DNA from: DATBAT01 sp963824805
GTDB lineage: Bacteria; Acidobacteriota; Terriglobia; Terriglobales; Acidobacteriaceae
Direction: 5' to 3'
NCBI GenBank assembly: GCA_963824805.1
Contig: CAWGQZ010000069.1
Coordinates: 10,368 to 74,367 of the forward strand
DNA length: 64,000 nucleotides
The notes beneath the pieces are model-generated. The model made no database searches. It was not told where the DNA came from and was given only the letters and a program-made list of their open reading frames with translations. Numbering within the stretch: the stretch's first letter is position 1; each line of letters starts with the position of its first letter. The position numbers and the translations under genes were made by a program. Of the stretch, positions 8,081-16,805 are shown in pieces.

Positions 8081-9771
8081 ATGAAGGCATTCGCACAAGC
8101 CGCTGAAAAAATCGCGGGCACGACCAAAAAGTTACAAAAGACTTCGCTCGTCGCGGACTATTTCAAGTCGCGAACCCTGGAGGAAGCCGGTGTCTCGGCG
8201 GTGTTTTTGTCAGGCCGGCCGTTTCCGGTTTGCGAGGAAGCCATCCTGCAAGTCGGCGGCTCCCTTCTGTGGCGACTCGTGGGAGAGCTTTCCGGCAAGA
8301 GCGAACAGGATTTGACCCAGGCGTATCGCAAGCTGGGCGACTTGGGATCGGTTGCGGGCGAGGTATTGGGATCTCAAGGGTCTGGCCTCAGCGTTCTTGA
8401 AGCGCGCGACCGGTTTCGGCAGATTGCAAAAACTCGTGGCCCCTCAGCCAAAGAAGTTTTGGTGCGAGAGCTGCTATCGCGTTCATCGCCGCTCGAGGCG
8501 AAGTACTTAATAAAGATTATGACCGGGGACCTCCGCATCGGTTTGAAGGAAAGCCTGGTAGAAGAGGCGATCGCCAGGGCCTACCGTGGAACTCCGCGCG
8601 AGGTTCAGCGCGCCAATATGTTGCTGGGCGATATTGGCGAGACGCTGTTGCTGGCCGCCGCAGGGAAACTGGCGGAGGCCAATATGCGGTTGTTTCATCC
8701 ACTGGGATTCATGTTGGCCAGTCCGGCGCAGACTGCCGAAGATGCGATGGCCTCCTTTCACAACGCGTGGGTGGAAGACAAATACGACGGCATTCGCGCC
8801 CAGGTACACAGTTCGGGCGATGAGGTACGCATCTTCTCGCGGACACGCGATGACATCACCGAATCTTTCCCTGAACTACCGGAGCAATTGAGCGGGCTTC
8901 CGCAAGACGCAATCCTGGACGGAGAAATACTGGCCTGGAGTTTTTCTGCAGAACCCGGACGCGCGCTGCCTTTTAGCGCGCTGCAGAAGCGTCTTGGGCG
9001 AAAGAAAGTCAGCTACCAAATGATGCGGCAGGTTCCGGTGGCGTTTCTAGCGTTTGATGTGCTGTATTCCGGAGGCCAATTGTTGATTGATCGTCCGTTG
9101 CGGGAACGCGCGAAGATTCTCGATCAGCTGCTCGCGGGACGAAGACCAGGGCACCGTCGCAGGCGTGATCAGGGTCAGCTTGAATTCGCGGCCACGCCCG
9201 AAGCTACGGAAATCCGAGTGGTACGGGCTCCCATGTTTCAGGCAGCGTCTGCAGCGGAACTCGATCAGTTGTTTGAAGCAGCGCAGGCTCGAGGCAACGA
9301 GGGTCTGATGATCAAGGATCCGGAGTCGGCTTATACGCCGGGGCGTCGCGGAAAGTCGTGGCTGAAGCTCAAGCGCGAACTGGCAACACTAGACGTTGTG
9401 GTTACAGCCGTAGAGTACGGGCATGGCAAAAGAATCGGTGTGTTGAGTGACTACACTTTTGCGGTGCTGGATTGGATAGGGAGCGGTTGGTGAATATCGG
9501 GAAGGCATATTCGGGGCTGACGGATGTTGAGATCGCCGAGATGAGCCAGTGGTTCTTGCAGCATGTGGTGGAAGACCAGGGATTTCGCCTGCTGGTGGAA
9601 CCGAAGATTGTGCTGGAAGTGGCGTTCAATAACATGATGATTTCGGAACGGCATGAGAGTGGGCTGGCGTTGCGGTTTCCACGCATTGTGAGGCTGCGGC
9701 CGGATAAATCGCCGGAAGAGGCGGATACGGTGGGGCGGGCGCGGGAGATCTATGAGCGCCAGGGAAAATAA
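8081..9771 (+). pseudogene. ATP-dependent DNA ligase, broken by one frameshift
   Basis: Joins DNA nicks through a lysyl-AMP intermediate. The N-terminal DNA-binding domain (about residues 1-200) precedes the adenylation domain with KYDGIR (nucleotidyl Lys234) and EGLMIKDPESAY. The OB-fold part begins at SWLKLKREL. At about 9471-9476 the frame stops after AVLDWIGSGW, and the expected continuation (RERLVNIGKAYSGL...) proceeds in another frame to 9771. One missing base restores a protein of about 563 residues. The C-terminal OB fold is needed for activity, so the frame as written would be dead. It resembles the archaeal/LigB type. A second, NAD-dependent ligase is intact at 18.4 kb. Sequencing error is a real alternative. 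Confidence 0.8.
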
Positions 9772-9828
9772 TGCGCAGAGATTTTCCATTCCGCCCGGAG
9801 GGAGGAATGACCAGATTTGGGGAAGAGT

Positions 9829-10263
9829 TCAGGGTTCTAGTTGGATTTTTTCGTTGAGGAACTTCTTATCGGCTTCCTCCGTGCCCGCAAGCTCGAACGA
9901 ATTCGTGATTGTTGCCTTCCCTTTTTCTACACTGGTGATGACGTAGGAGCATCCGAACCAGTGAGCTTCTGCGAAGTCGGTTTTGGACCATTGCGCCGGG
10001 TGATCGGGGTGGGAATGGTAGAAACCGACGATGTCTTCTCCGCGATTGCGCCCCTCGCGCTGAATACGGATTAGGTCTTTGGGATCGATGTTATAGCGAT
10101 TATGGGCGGAGTCAGTGCGGGTGTTTCCGGCACGCGCGGAAGAGGTGACGATGCGAGTGTCTCCGTCCATCTGACCGAGGAGAACACCGCAGCATTCGTG
10201 GGGGTAGGTTTCCTGACCGTGGGCGCGGAGGGCGTCGTAAACAGATTGGGTTAGTTTCAACAT
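9829..10263 (-). CDS. JAMM/MPN+ metalloprotease, Mec-like
   Basis: A 144-residue zinc isopeptidase of the M67/JAB family. The full JAMM signature is present: Glu in HECCGVLLG (about residue 23), then HSHPDHPAQWSKTD, which matches HxHx7Sx2D. Bacterial members of this size cleave after the C-terminal Gly-Gly of ubiquitin-like sulfur carriers; in Mycobacterium Mec releases cysteine from CysO. It follows a CysM-like cysteine synthase in the same direction, 106 bases downstream, which supports that pathway. No small carrier ending in Gly-Gly is seen beside it. Confidence 0.85.
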   Translation of the reverse strand: MLKLTQSVYDALRAHGQETYPHECCGVLLGQMDGDTRIVTSSARAGNTRTDSAHNRYNIDPKDLIRIQREGRNRGEDIVGFYHSHPDHPAQWSKTDFAEAHWFGCSYVITSVEKGKATITNSFELAGTEEADKKFLNEKIQLEP

Positions 10264-10369
10264 AGATTTTCAAAAGCGTGTGGGCGGACGCCCTCCCCCG
10301 CCAATGCCGGCAGCGACAACCTTTGAATGCAGATCAGCCCGCATGGCGGCCGAGGGGACCGCCCCGACA

Positions 10370-11383
10370 TTAAACTGCCGTCTCCCAGAACCTTTCACTC
10401 AAATATTTGTCGCCGGAATCCGGAAGAATCGTCACAACTACTGCCGGCTCATCCTTCTTCAACCGGGACGCAATTTGCAAAGCGCCCACTACTGCCGCAC
10501 CGGCCGAGATTCCCGCCAGCAATCCTTCTTCACGGGCCAAGCGAACCGCCATGGCATGCGCGTCCTCGGTGGCGATGCCCAGATCCTCGTCGGCTAAGCA
10601 CGCGTCATAAATCTTGGGGACGATCGCAGTCTCCATGTGCTTGGCGCCTTCGATGCCGTGGAAGGGAGAGTCCGGTTGCAGCGAGATGCAGCGAATATTC
10701 GGGTTCAGTTCTTTGAGCCGGCGGGTAGTTCCGACGAAGGTCCCGCTTGTCCCCAGCATGGAGACAAAATGGGTGATACGTCCCTCGGTCTGTTGCCAGA
10801 TTTCGTTGGCTGTGCCATGGTAATGAGCTTGCCAGTTGGCAGGATTGGAATACTGGTCGGCGTAAAAATATTTATCGCGATGTTCGGCATAGAGCGCACG
10901 CGCAGTTTGGATGGCACCGTCGGAGCCTTCGCCGGGATCGGTATAAATAATGTGGGCGCCGTAAGCATGCAGGATGCGCTTGCGCTCGGGCGAAACATTT
11001 TCCGGCATACAGAGAGTGACCGGAAAATTTTCGGCTGCACCGATCATGGCATACGCGATGCCGGTGTTGCCGCTGGTGGAATCGAGAAGCGAGATGCCGG
11101 GGCGAAGTTTTCCGGCGGCGCGCGCTTCGGCAACAATGCGGGACGCGGCACGATCTTTCACCGACCCGCCGGGGTTAAACCACTCGGCTTTGCCCAAGAG
11201 TTGCAGGGCAGGAAAGTCACGCGCAATTCGCTCGAGCCGCAGAAGCGGAGTGTTGCCAACTAACTCAAGGGCGCGGCAGCCAAGAGGACGTAGTTCATTC
11301 CCGGCTTGGCGCGAGCCGCTGCCTTCGGCGGCATCTGCCGTAGAACTGGCCACTTGCGGGTGTTTCGAGAGGGCGTTTGGCAT
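10370..11383 (-). CDS. cysM: Cysteine synthase, CysM-like (PLP-dependent)
   Basis: Makes cysteine from an activated serine and a sulfur donor. The 337-residue protein has the PLP lysine in NPGGSVKDR, the substrate loop STSGNTG, and the cofactor-binding GTSGTF. The segment PDSPFHGIEGAKHMETAIVP is close to what I recall of the mycobacterial CysM that uses O-phosphoserine and the protein thiocarboxylate CysO. Together with the neighbouring JAMM protease this favours CysM over CysK, but the acceptor specificity is inferred. The first 35 or so residues are low-complexity and the true start may be internal. Confidence 0.88.
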   Translation of the reverse strand: MPNALSKHPQVASSTADAAEGSGSRQAGNELRPLGCRALELVGNTPLLRLERIARDFPALQLLGKAEWFNPGGSVKDRAASRIVAEARAAGKLRPGISLLDSTSGNTGIAYAMIGAAENFPVTLCMPENVSPERKRILHAYGAHIIYTDPGEGSDGAIQTARALYAEHRDKYFYADQYSNPANWQAHYHGTANEIWQQTEGRITHFVSMLGTSGTFVGTTRRLKELNPNIRCISLQPDSPFHGIEGAKHMETAIVPKIYDACLADEDLGIATEDAHAMAVRLAREEGLLAGISAGAAVVGALQIASRLKKDEPAVVVTILPDSGDKYLSERFWETAV

Positions 11384-11548
11384 GCGCGAAAAGGGACTGC
11401 CGGTACCATCGTAACGTATATATGAGACAAAACCCCGGGTGCAGGGCTGCCTCTTAGATTATAAGAGAGCCTTGATCGATCTATCGATAAGCATCTTTTT
11501 TGAGATTGCGCATCTAACCAACCGGATATAGGACGAGAAAGAGACGAA

Positions 11549-12025
11549 ATGGCAACCAAAGTAGACGAACGATCGTACGAAGACGCACTCAGCTGGCTGC
11601 GCGAGCATGGATTTGATCTGCTCGAAGCGCCCGGATCGACACCCCGGGTGTTCCTGAAGAAATATGGCGTCTCGGCGGCAATCCAGAAAGATGGCGAAGA
11701 TGGCGTGAAGATTTTTGCCTATCCCGGCTATTTGATCGGAAGCGAAATTTCCAAGCTGGTGAACAAGGGATACCAGCAGTTTCTGAAGACGGCCAAGAAT
11801 GAGGTTCCGGCCACCGCCGATCACCTCAAGGCGCTGCATCAATTTTCTGAAGAGATGAAAGAGGCCTTGAATTTGCCGAGCCTGTACAACGAGTCGCTGG
11901 GAACCGTGAGCGAGGCTTACCAGTACGATCGCATCAAGGATCGCGACAAGCCGCAGACCGATCGTCCGAAGCGGCCCTGGGAAGTAAAGGGGAAGGCGTT
12001 GGCGGCGAAGAAGACCCGGGCTTAG
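11549..12025 (+). CDS. Conserved hypothetical protein
   Basis: A 158-residue soluble protein that I do not recognise. It has no signal peptide or membrane segment. The N-terminal half has a mixed alpha/beta look (YEDALSWLREHGFDLLE, VFLKKYGVSAAI, VKIFAYPGYLIG), the middle is helical, and the last 40 residues are rich in Lys, Arg, Asp and Pro with a basic end. The start ATG follows GGACGAGAAAGAGACG. It is divergent from cysM and convergent with the RNase HI gene. Confidence 0.65.
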   Translation: MATKVDERSYEDALSWLREHGFDLLEAPGSTPRVFLKKYGVSAAIQKDGEDGVKIFAYPGYLIGSEISKLVNKGYQQFLKTAKNEVPATADHLKALHQFSEEMKEALNLPSLYNESLGTVSEAYQYDRIKDRDKPQTDRPKRPWEVKGKALAAKKTRA

Positions 12026-12120
12026 CGGGGCTCACCACACACTGTCATCCCGAAAGGCGCGTTTTAGGCGGCCAGGGACCCACCCTTCCCGGGCGACGCT
12101 TTCTCCGATGATTTAGGAGA

Positions 12121-12705
12121 CTACTTTTTCACTCGAATCTGTACTCGCGTTCCTTCTGGCAATTCTCCGTTCGCAATCCTGATCACTCCGTTTTGAACCA
12201 CGCCTTCGAATTCTTGCGGAGCGGCTCGCACGGCCGGCGCAGCAACTGACCGCGATCGGCCCATTCCCCGGTCCATGGCGTCGTTTGCCAGCCGGTCGGC
12301 TTCGCTGTTGTGCTCACGCAGGGCATGTCCAATCGAGAACCAGTCGAGTTGCGCGATTAGATCTTTGGCCCGCGCGTGCAAATCCTGCAACGCCAGATTT
12401 TTGACTTTGTAGATTCCCTTGATTTGCTTTACCAGGAGTTCCGAGTCGCTGATCAGCTTGAGGGCCTTGTGCCCATTCGCAACCGCATACTCGAGCGCGC
12501 CGATCAGCCCCTGGTATTCGGCAACATTGTTGGTCTGGTGTCCGAGATATTCGCTGAGAGTGGCGATCTTTTTCCCGGACTGATCTTCGATGACCACACC
12601 ATAGCCTGCGGGACCTGGATTTCCGCGCGCCCCGCCATCACTGTGGGCAATGATGTAGGACGAGGGCGCGCTGCGTGATTGGTGGGACTGGGGGAAAAGG
12701 GACAT
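12121..12705 (-). CDS. RNase HI-family protein with C-terminal AF2212-like tail
   Basis: Cleaves the RNA strand of RNA-DNA hybrids. The catalytic acids sit in DGGARGNPGPAGYG (first Asp), NNVAEYQGL (Glu), LISDSELLV (Asp) and EADRLANDAMD (last Asp), all in the first 140 residues. The 194-residue protein is longer than a plain RNase HI. After a Pro/Ala linker the final 30 residues (EFEGVVQNGVIRI...LPEGTRVQIRV) look like a DUF104/AF2212 beta-hairpin module. It begins six bases after the metallophosphoesterase gene ends, so the two are probably one transcript. Confidence 0.87.
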   Translation of the reverse strand: MSLFPQSHQSRSAPSSYIIAHSDGGARGNPGPAGYGVVIEDQSGKKIATLSEYLGHQTNNVAEYQGLIGALEYAVANGHKALKLISDSELLVKQIKGIYKVKNLALQDLHARAKDLIAQLDWFSIGHALREHNSEADRLANDAMDRGMGRSRSVAAPAVRAAPQEFEGVVQNGVIRIANGELPEGTRVQIRVKK

Positions 12706-12710
12706 AGATT

Positions 12711-13454
12711 CTATTTTCCGGCGGTAAGGCGCGTGGCCAGCCGCTGCGGCAAATTCGCAGCGACGATTCTTTCCTGTGCTTTGCGGACGTCGTAAGGCAC
12801 GCGGTAGAAGCTGATGAGTCGAGCATCAGAATCGTATAACGCAAAACCGGCGCGCCAATCCCCGTCGCGCGGCTGACCGACGGAACCGGGATTGATCAAG
12901 TAACTCGCCCCATCTTCCAATTTGAGTTCGCAGATCTCCTGCTGGCCGATGGTGGTGTATTGCGGACGAAAACTGCTGTCCGTCGAAAAGCCGCCCTGCA
13001 GGTGAGTGTGCCCGAGAAAGGTGAGGGGGACGGAAGCATCCTTGAGAGTAAACACCGCGTCCTCTTCGGATACGACATACTCATCTTCATCGTGCGGCGA
13101 GCCGTGAACGAACTGAACACCGGGAAGACCGTCGATCTGCAAAGGCCCCGAAGGCAGAGAACGCAACCAATCGGCATTTTCCTTGCTGAGCTGCTCGCGT
13201 GTCCATAGTGCGGCGAGGCCTGCTACGGGGTTGAAGTCGCGCAGTTCCAACAAACCAACTGCAGCTTTGTCGTGATTGCCCCGGACAAATAATTTGCCTA
13301 ACTCTCTTGATCGCGCGACCACTTCATTGGGGCTGGCGCCGTAGCCGACGATATCGCCCAGGTTAACGATGAGGTCGTACGGCGGCGCGGCGGCCAGGCA
13401 GGCTTCGAGCGCCTCAAGGTTGCTATGAATATCGCTTAGAAGGAGGATGCGCAC
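12711..13454 (-). CDS. Metallophosphoesterase, YfcE/calcineurin-like
   Basis: A 247-residue phosphoesterase with the standard dimetal motifs: SDIHSN (residues 7-12), NLGDIVGYG (about 31-39), VRGNHDKA (about 57-64), VHGSPHDE (about 116-123) and LGHTHLQ. It most resembles small YfcE/YmdB-like enzymes acting on phosphodiesters or nucleotides; the natural substrate is not evident. It is upstream of the RNase HI gene in the same direction with six bases between them, so a shared role in nucleic-acid turnover is possible. Confidence 0.85.
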   Translation of the reverse strand: MRILLLSDIHSNLEALEACLAAAPPYDLIVNLGDIVGYGASPNEVVARSRELGKLFVRGNHDKAAVGLLELRDFNPVAGLAALWTREQLSKENADWLRSLPSGPLQIDGLPGVQFVHGSPHDEDEYVVSEEDAVFTLKDASVPLTFLGHTHLQGGFSTDSSFRPQYTTIGQQEICELKLEDGASYLINPGSVGQPRDGDWRAGFALYDSDARLISFYRVPYDVRKAQERIVAANLPQRLATRLTAGK

Positions 13455-13516
13455 GCGACTCCCGGATTATAGCGCCTATCTTCTGTTTGCGAGTTGGGTT
13501 GATGCCGGTCTAAGCA

Positions 13517-13567
13517 ATAAGCACGAAGAGCACGAAGAATTTCCTAGTGAACTTTCGTGTCCTTCCT
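13517..13567. repeat. Dispersed CACGAAG-type spacer repeat
   Basis: Two adjacent AGCACGAAG units followed by the inverted CTTTCGTGTCCTTC. Related words recur near 28198-28262 and 42993-43024 (CCTTCGTGG and complements). The repeat runs into the 3' end of the OppD-type gene and encodes its last few residues. Confidence 0.5.
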
Positions 13568-14551
13568 GGTTATCGCGTTTATTACCGGGCAGCGAGCCAG
13601 GTGACCAGCGCCCACCTCAACCAAGCGCGGAGGCACGACGCGGCACTCTGGGATGCGGTAACTGCAGCGTGGTTCGAACAAGCATCCCGGAGGCAATGCG
13701 TGCAGCGGCGGCACGGTGCCTTCGATTGTTGCCAAGGGATGAGTACGGTCAGTAGCCAAGGTCGGAGCCGAATTCAGCAATCCTCGGGTGTAGGGATGCG
13801 AAGGATAGCGAAAAATTTCCGCTTTCGTCCCCAACTCCACCAAATTTCCCGCGTACAGGACGGCCACACGATCGGCCACTTGAGAAACCACAGCCAGATC
13901 GTGGGAGATGAACAGCATGGCCAGGCCGAACCTGGCCCGCAATTCCGATAACAGATCAAGTATCTGCGCCTGAATAGTTACGTCGAGGGCGGTGGTAGGT
14001 TCGTCCGCGATCAGCAGCTTCGGACGGTTGACGATGGCCATCGCGATCATCACCCTTTGCCGCATTCCACCGGAAAGTTGATGAGGATAGTCACGCGCCC
14101 GGCGGTCAGGATCGGAGATGGCAACTTCCTTCATAGCCTCGACAGCGCGGTTCCATGCTTCCTTCTTGCTGACCGGGTGATGAGCCCGCACTGCTTCCGC
14201 GATTTGGGCGCCGACACGCATCACAGGATTGAGCGCGGTCATCGGCTCCTGAAAAATCATCGCCAAAGACGAGCCTCGGAGGTGGCGCATGTCTTCGTTC
14301 GGCATCCGCAAAAGGTCGTGCGAAGAGCCATTGGTGAATGAAATTTGGCCCTGAGTGCGGGCTTGCGGGGGAAGAAGTCCCATGACCGCCAGTGACGTGA
14401 TCGACTTGCCCGACCCAGATTCGCCCACCACGCCCAGTACCTCACCAGAGCCCAGGCTGAAACTAAGGTCGCGAACCGCGACAAGCGAACCGCTTCCCCC
14501 CGAGCGGGGAAACTCAACGGTTAAATTGCAAACTTCCAGAAGATCAGCCAT
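13544..14551 (-). CDS. Oligopeptide/dipeptide ABC transporter ATP-binding protein (OppD/DppD type)
   Basis: Energises peptide uptake at the inner membrane. The 335-residue protein shows Walker A GESGSGKS, the signature LSGGMRQRVMIAMAI, Walker B LLIADEPTTALD and the H-loop FISHDL. The C-terminal oligo_HPY region (YPSHPYTRGLLNSAP ... CLFEPRC) is specific to Opp/Dpp ATPases. No permease or binding protein lies nearby, so it must pair with parts encoded elsewhere. It starts five bases after the SPFH gene stops. Its last residues (TRKDTKVH) are encoded by a dispersed spacer repeat. Confidence 0.92.
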   Translation of the reverse strand: MADLLEVCNLTVEFPRSGGSGSLVAVRDLSFSLGSGEVLGVVGESGSGKSITSLAVMGLLPPQARTQGQISFTNGSSHDLLRMPNEDMRHLRGSSLAMIFQEPMTALNPVMRVGAQIAEAVRAHHPVSKKEAWNRAVEAMKEVAISDPDRRARDYPHQLSGGMRQRVMIAMAIVNRPKLLIADEPTTALDVTIQAQILDLLSELRARFGLAMLFISHDLAVVSQVADRVAVLYAGNLVELGTKAEIFRYPSHPYTRGLLNSAPTLATDRTHPLATIEGTVPPLHALPPGCLFEPRCSYRIPECRVVPPRLVEVGAGHLARCPVINAITRKDTKVH

Positions 14552-14555
14552 CCGC

Positions 14556-15398
14556 CTACTGCCCCAGAATCAGCGGCAACCCATTCTTGCTGTTGCCGAT
14601 GACAACGACTTTGGCGTTCGAACTCTTAGCCAGAGTCTCGGTGGCTTCGATTCCCTTCCATTCCAGTAACTGCGGGCTGATTCCCTGGGCCACGATCTGC
14701 TGGAAGTCGCGAATGCCGGCGGCTTCGATGCGCTTGCGTTGCGCCTCCTGGGTTTCTTTTTGCAGGCGGAAGCTCATCGCCAGCGCCTCCTGCTCGGCCT
14801 GCTGCTTCGATTCGATCGAGGACCTCAGTGTAGTTGGCAATTGAATGTCGCGCAGGAGCACGCTTTCAACCAGAACGCCGCGTTCTCCGAGTTTGCTGGT
14901 GAGCTGGTCATGAATCTGTTTTGCGACCATTTCGCGCTCGCCCGTGTAGAGCGCATTTGCAGAGTGCGAGGCGGTCGCCTCCCGGATAGCCGCGCGCAGG
15001 TTGGGTTCGACCAGCACGTTCATGTAGTCGGGGCCAATTTTTTGGTAGACCTCGGCGGCCTTCTCTGGATTGAGGTGATAGATGAGCGAAGTGTCGAGGT
15101 TCATCACCAGGCCTTCCGCCGAAGGCACGCTGGCGGACTCCTTTATCTCCTGAGTGCGAATCGAGAGCTCGTGATTGGCCTTGAAAGGATTGATGAAGTG
15201 AACACCCTCGGGGAGAACCTCTCCGGTAACGCGGCCAAACAAGGTCAGTACGCCGACGTTACCTGAATCAACCCGGGCTACCGAGGAAAAGACGAGGATC
15301 ACTAGAAAGAACCCTAGGACCCCGATCGCGAGCAGCCGGACAACCGGGCCGGAATTGGCATTAATCACCCGTCCCTGAGGCTGATTGAAAATCGTCAT
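14556..15398 (-). CDS. SPFH/prohibitin-domain membrane protein
   Basis: A protein of about 280 residues. A single N-terminal membrane helix (LLAIGVLGFFLVILVFSSVA) is followed by the SPFH/band-7 domain (VDSGNVGVLTLFGRVTG ... LRAAIREATASH) and a Gln/Glu-rich helical region (SIESKQQAEQEALAMSFRLQ), as in prohibitins and HflK/HflC. Such proteins form ring scaffolds in the membrane. The ATG at 15398 is chosen because it has GAGGA upstream; the open frame continues to 15638 but with unlikely content. It is upstream of and probably cotranscribed with the OppD-type ATPase. Confidence 0.88.
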   Translation of the reverse strand: MTIFNQPQGRVINANSGPVVRLLAIGVLGFFLVILVFSSVARVDSGNVGVLTLFGRVTGEVLPEGVHFINPFKANHELSIRTQEIKESASVPSAEGLVMNLDTSLIYHLNPEKAAEVYQKIGPDYMNVLVEPNLRAAIREATASHSANALYTGEREMVAKQIHDQLTSKLGERGVLVESVLLRDIQLPTTLRSSIESKQQAEQEALAMSFRLQKETQEAQRKRIEAAGIRDFQQIVAQGISPQLLEWKGIEATETLAKSSNAKVVVIGNSKNGLPLILGQ

Positions 15399-15798
15399 GA
15401 GTTCCTCCGCAGCGATTGTAATGCCATCCAGCCGAGGGTCTAGTAGCGGCCGGGGTATCTCTGGAGGGTGGACACTCCTGGTTGTCCTGCCGGCGGTTGC
15501 GACCGAGATTGAAGGACTATCCCTTGCATCCTCTTGTCGCATTGAGTGCCCCCGCGAAAACCGCGCTGCTCTTGGGTCTTGCGGGAATTTCACAGCTTTC
15601 TGCTCATAGAGAATCCTATTTTTTTGTGTTCGAGCCACACTACTTCGCTTTTTTTAAATCCTGGAATGTGGGCTGCACAATTTCCGGTCACGTGGTTGTG
15701 AAGCGCCTGCACTCGCTTCTATTCAAAGCAGTTAAAGACTCAGCTTTTCCTTTGACTTAAAAACTAGAAGGAGTAAAAACATAATCGTTCTTTGACAC
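15399..15798. other. Gene-free spacer upstream of the tandem RNA
   Basis: About 400 bases between the SPFH start and the RNA pair. It should hold the leftward SPFH promoter and the rightward RNA promoter. TTGACT at 15752-15757 and CATAAT at 15780-15785 are visible but 22 bases apart, too far for a normal sigma-70 pair. No convincing open reading frame is seen. Confidence 0.5.
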
Positions 15799-15927
15799 GT
15801 TCTAAGTTTTCCCGGTTGGCGCAGCGTCCGGGGCTCGAGCGAGGTCACCCACGACACCGCAAGGTGAACAATAGCGGGAGGGCCAGCAAGGGTCTATAGC
15901 TAAGCGCTGGGCGAGGCGAACCAGAAC
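15799..15927 (+). ncRNA. Candidate structured RNA, domain 1 of a tandem pair
   Basis: A closing stem pairs GTTCT (15799-15803) with AGAAC (15923-15927). Inside it are a hairpin CCCGG/CCGGG (15811-15815 with 15828-15832) with a 12-base loop starting TTGGCG, and a hairpin CACC-GCAA-GGTG (15855-15866) with a GNRA tetraloop. There is also the invariant word GCAAGGGTCTA (15886-15896), and GAGGCGAA just before the closing strand. All recur in domain 2 at an offset of about 162-165 bases. I cannot match it to a named RNA family. Confidence 0.7.
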
Positions 15928-15958
15928 CCATGTCAGAGGCAGGATAGAGTCCCGAAGC

Positions 15959-16094
15959 GTTGAACAAGTTTGTCCGGTTGGCGGTAAGCCCGGAGCCCAA
16001 GCACAGATCGCTCAACACTACCCGCAAGGGAAGTAACGAGGTCAGGTCGGCAAGGGTCTAAAGCGAGCTACTGGCTGAGGCGAATGCGTTCAAC
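15959..16094 (+). ncRNA. Candidate structured RNA, domain 2 of a tandem pair
   Basis: A seven-base closing stem pairs GTTGAAC (15959-15965) with GTTCAAC (16088-16094). The first hairpin is TCCGG/CCGGA (15973-15977 with 15990-15994), again with a 12-base loop starting TTGGCG; the outer pair changed from C-G to T-A relative to domain 1. Then come CCC-GCAA-GGG (16021-16030), GCAAGGGTCTA (16050-16060) and GAGGCGAA (16077-16084). The paired changes with identical loops argue for a conserved RNA fold transcribed rightward. Confidence 0.7.
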
Positions 16095-16119
16095 ATCCCT
16101 TCGGGACTCTTAATTTTTT
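16095..16119 (+). terminator. Short terminator after the tandem RNA
   Basis: The hairpin TCCC-TTC-GGGA (with a C-UUCG-G type loop) is followed after a few bases by TAATTTTTTT. It directly follows domain 2. The stem is short, so termination may be partial or aided by the upstream fold. Confidence 0.55.
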
Positions 16120-16215
16120 TGGTCGTTGCTCGTCGACCTTCCCATTGGCCGTCAAGCAACAGGTCTCTGATCCCGTCATTCTGGTTGGTCCGCTTGGACT
16201 CCTTGAAATCTCTGC

Positions 16216-16805
16216 CTAAATGCCTTCGAAGATGGCCACATCCAGCTCGCGAAGGCGTCCCGGATCGCCAATCACCTCGACCTGAACAATCTTCCCTCCG
16301 GTGAACGCGAGTCTGAGTACCCTGCCCAGACGCCCCCGGGGGGCCCAGACCAGCCCGACCACCCCATCTACGAGGACGGGCTCCACGGATTTGAACATTG
16401 GCGACAACGCCACCGTTCGCTTGGACCAGGCCTCGGCACCGCGAATCTCTCTTGGCGCTCCGGGACCTGCTGCAACCTCGTCAAAGCGGACCACGACCTC
16501 TGAGTCGAGTACCCTGAGAAGTCCTTCAATGTCACCGCCGCGCAAAGCGGTACGGAAGGTGTCGACGACTTCGCGCTGCCGGATGAGCTCAGGCTTTGCG
16601 ACCGTGGTGGTCGCCCGGACGCGACGGCGGGCGCGGCTAGCCAGTTGTCTTGCTGCAGCAGGCGAGCGCCCAACGACGCTGGCAATCTCGTCAAATGTGA
16701 CGCCGAACATGTCATGCAACACAAAAGCAAGCCGCTCGGGTGGGTCTAGCCGGTCGAGCACAACCAATAACGCGAGCCCAACCGACTCGGCGAGTTCTCC
16801 CGCAG

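Noticed and set aside
10637..11263. Open frame antisense to the cysteine synthase gene
   Set aside because: The sense strand carries clear PLP-enzyme motifs; the antisense translation has none.
15799..16094. Tandem RNA as a glycine riboswitch, RNase P RNA, tmRNA or group I intron
   Set aside because: The conserved words of those RNAs are not present; only the tandem layout recalls the glycine switch.
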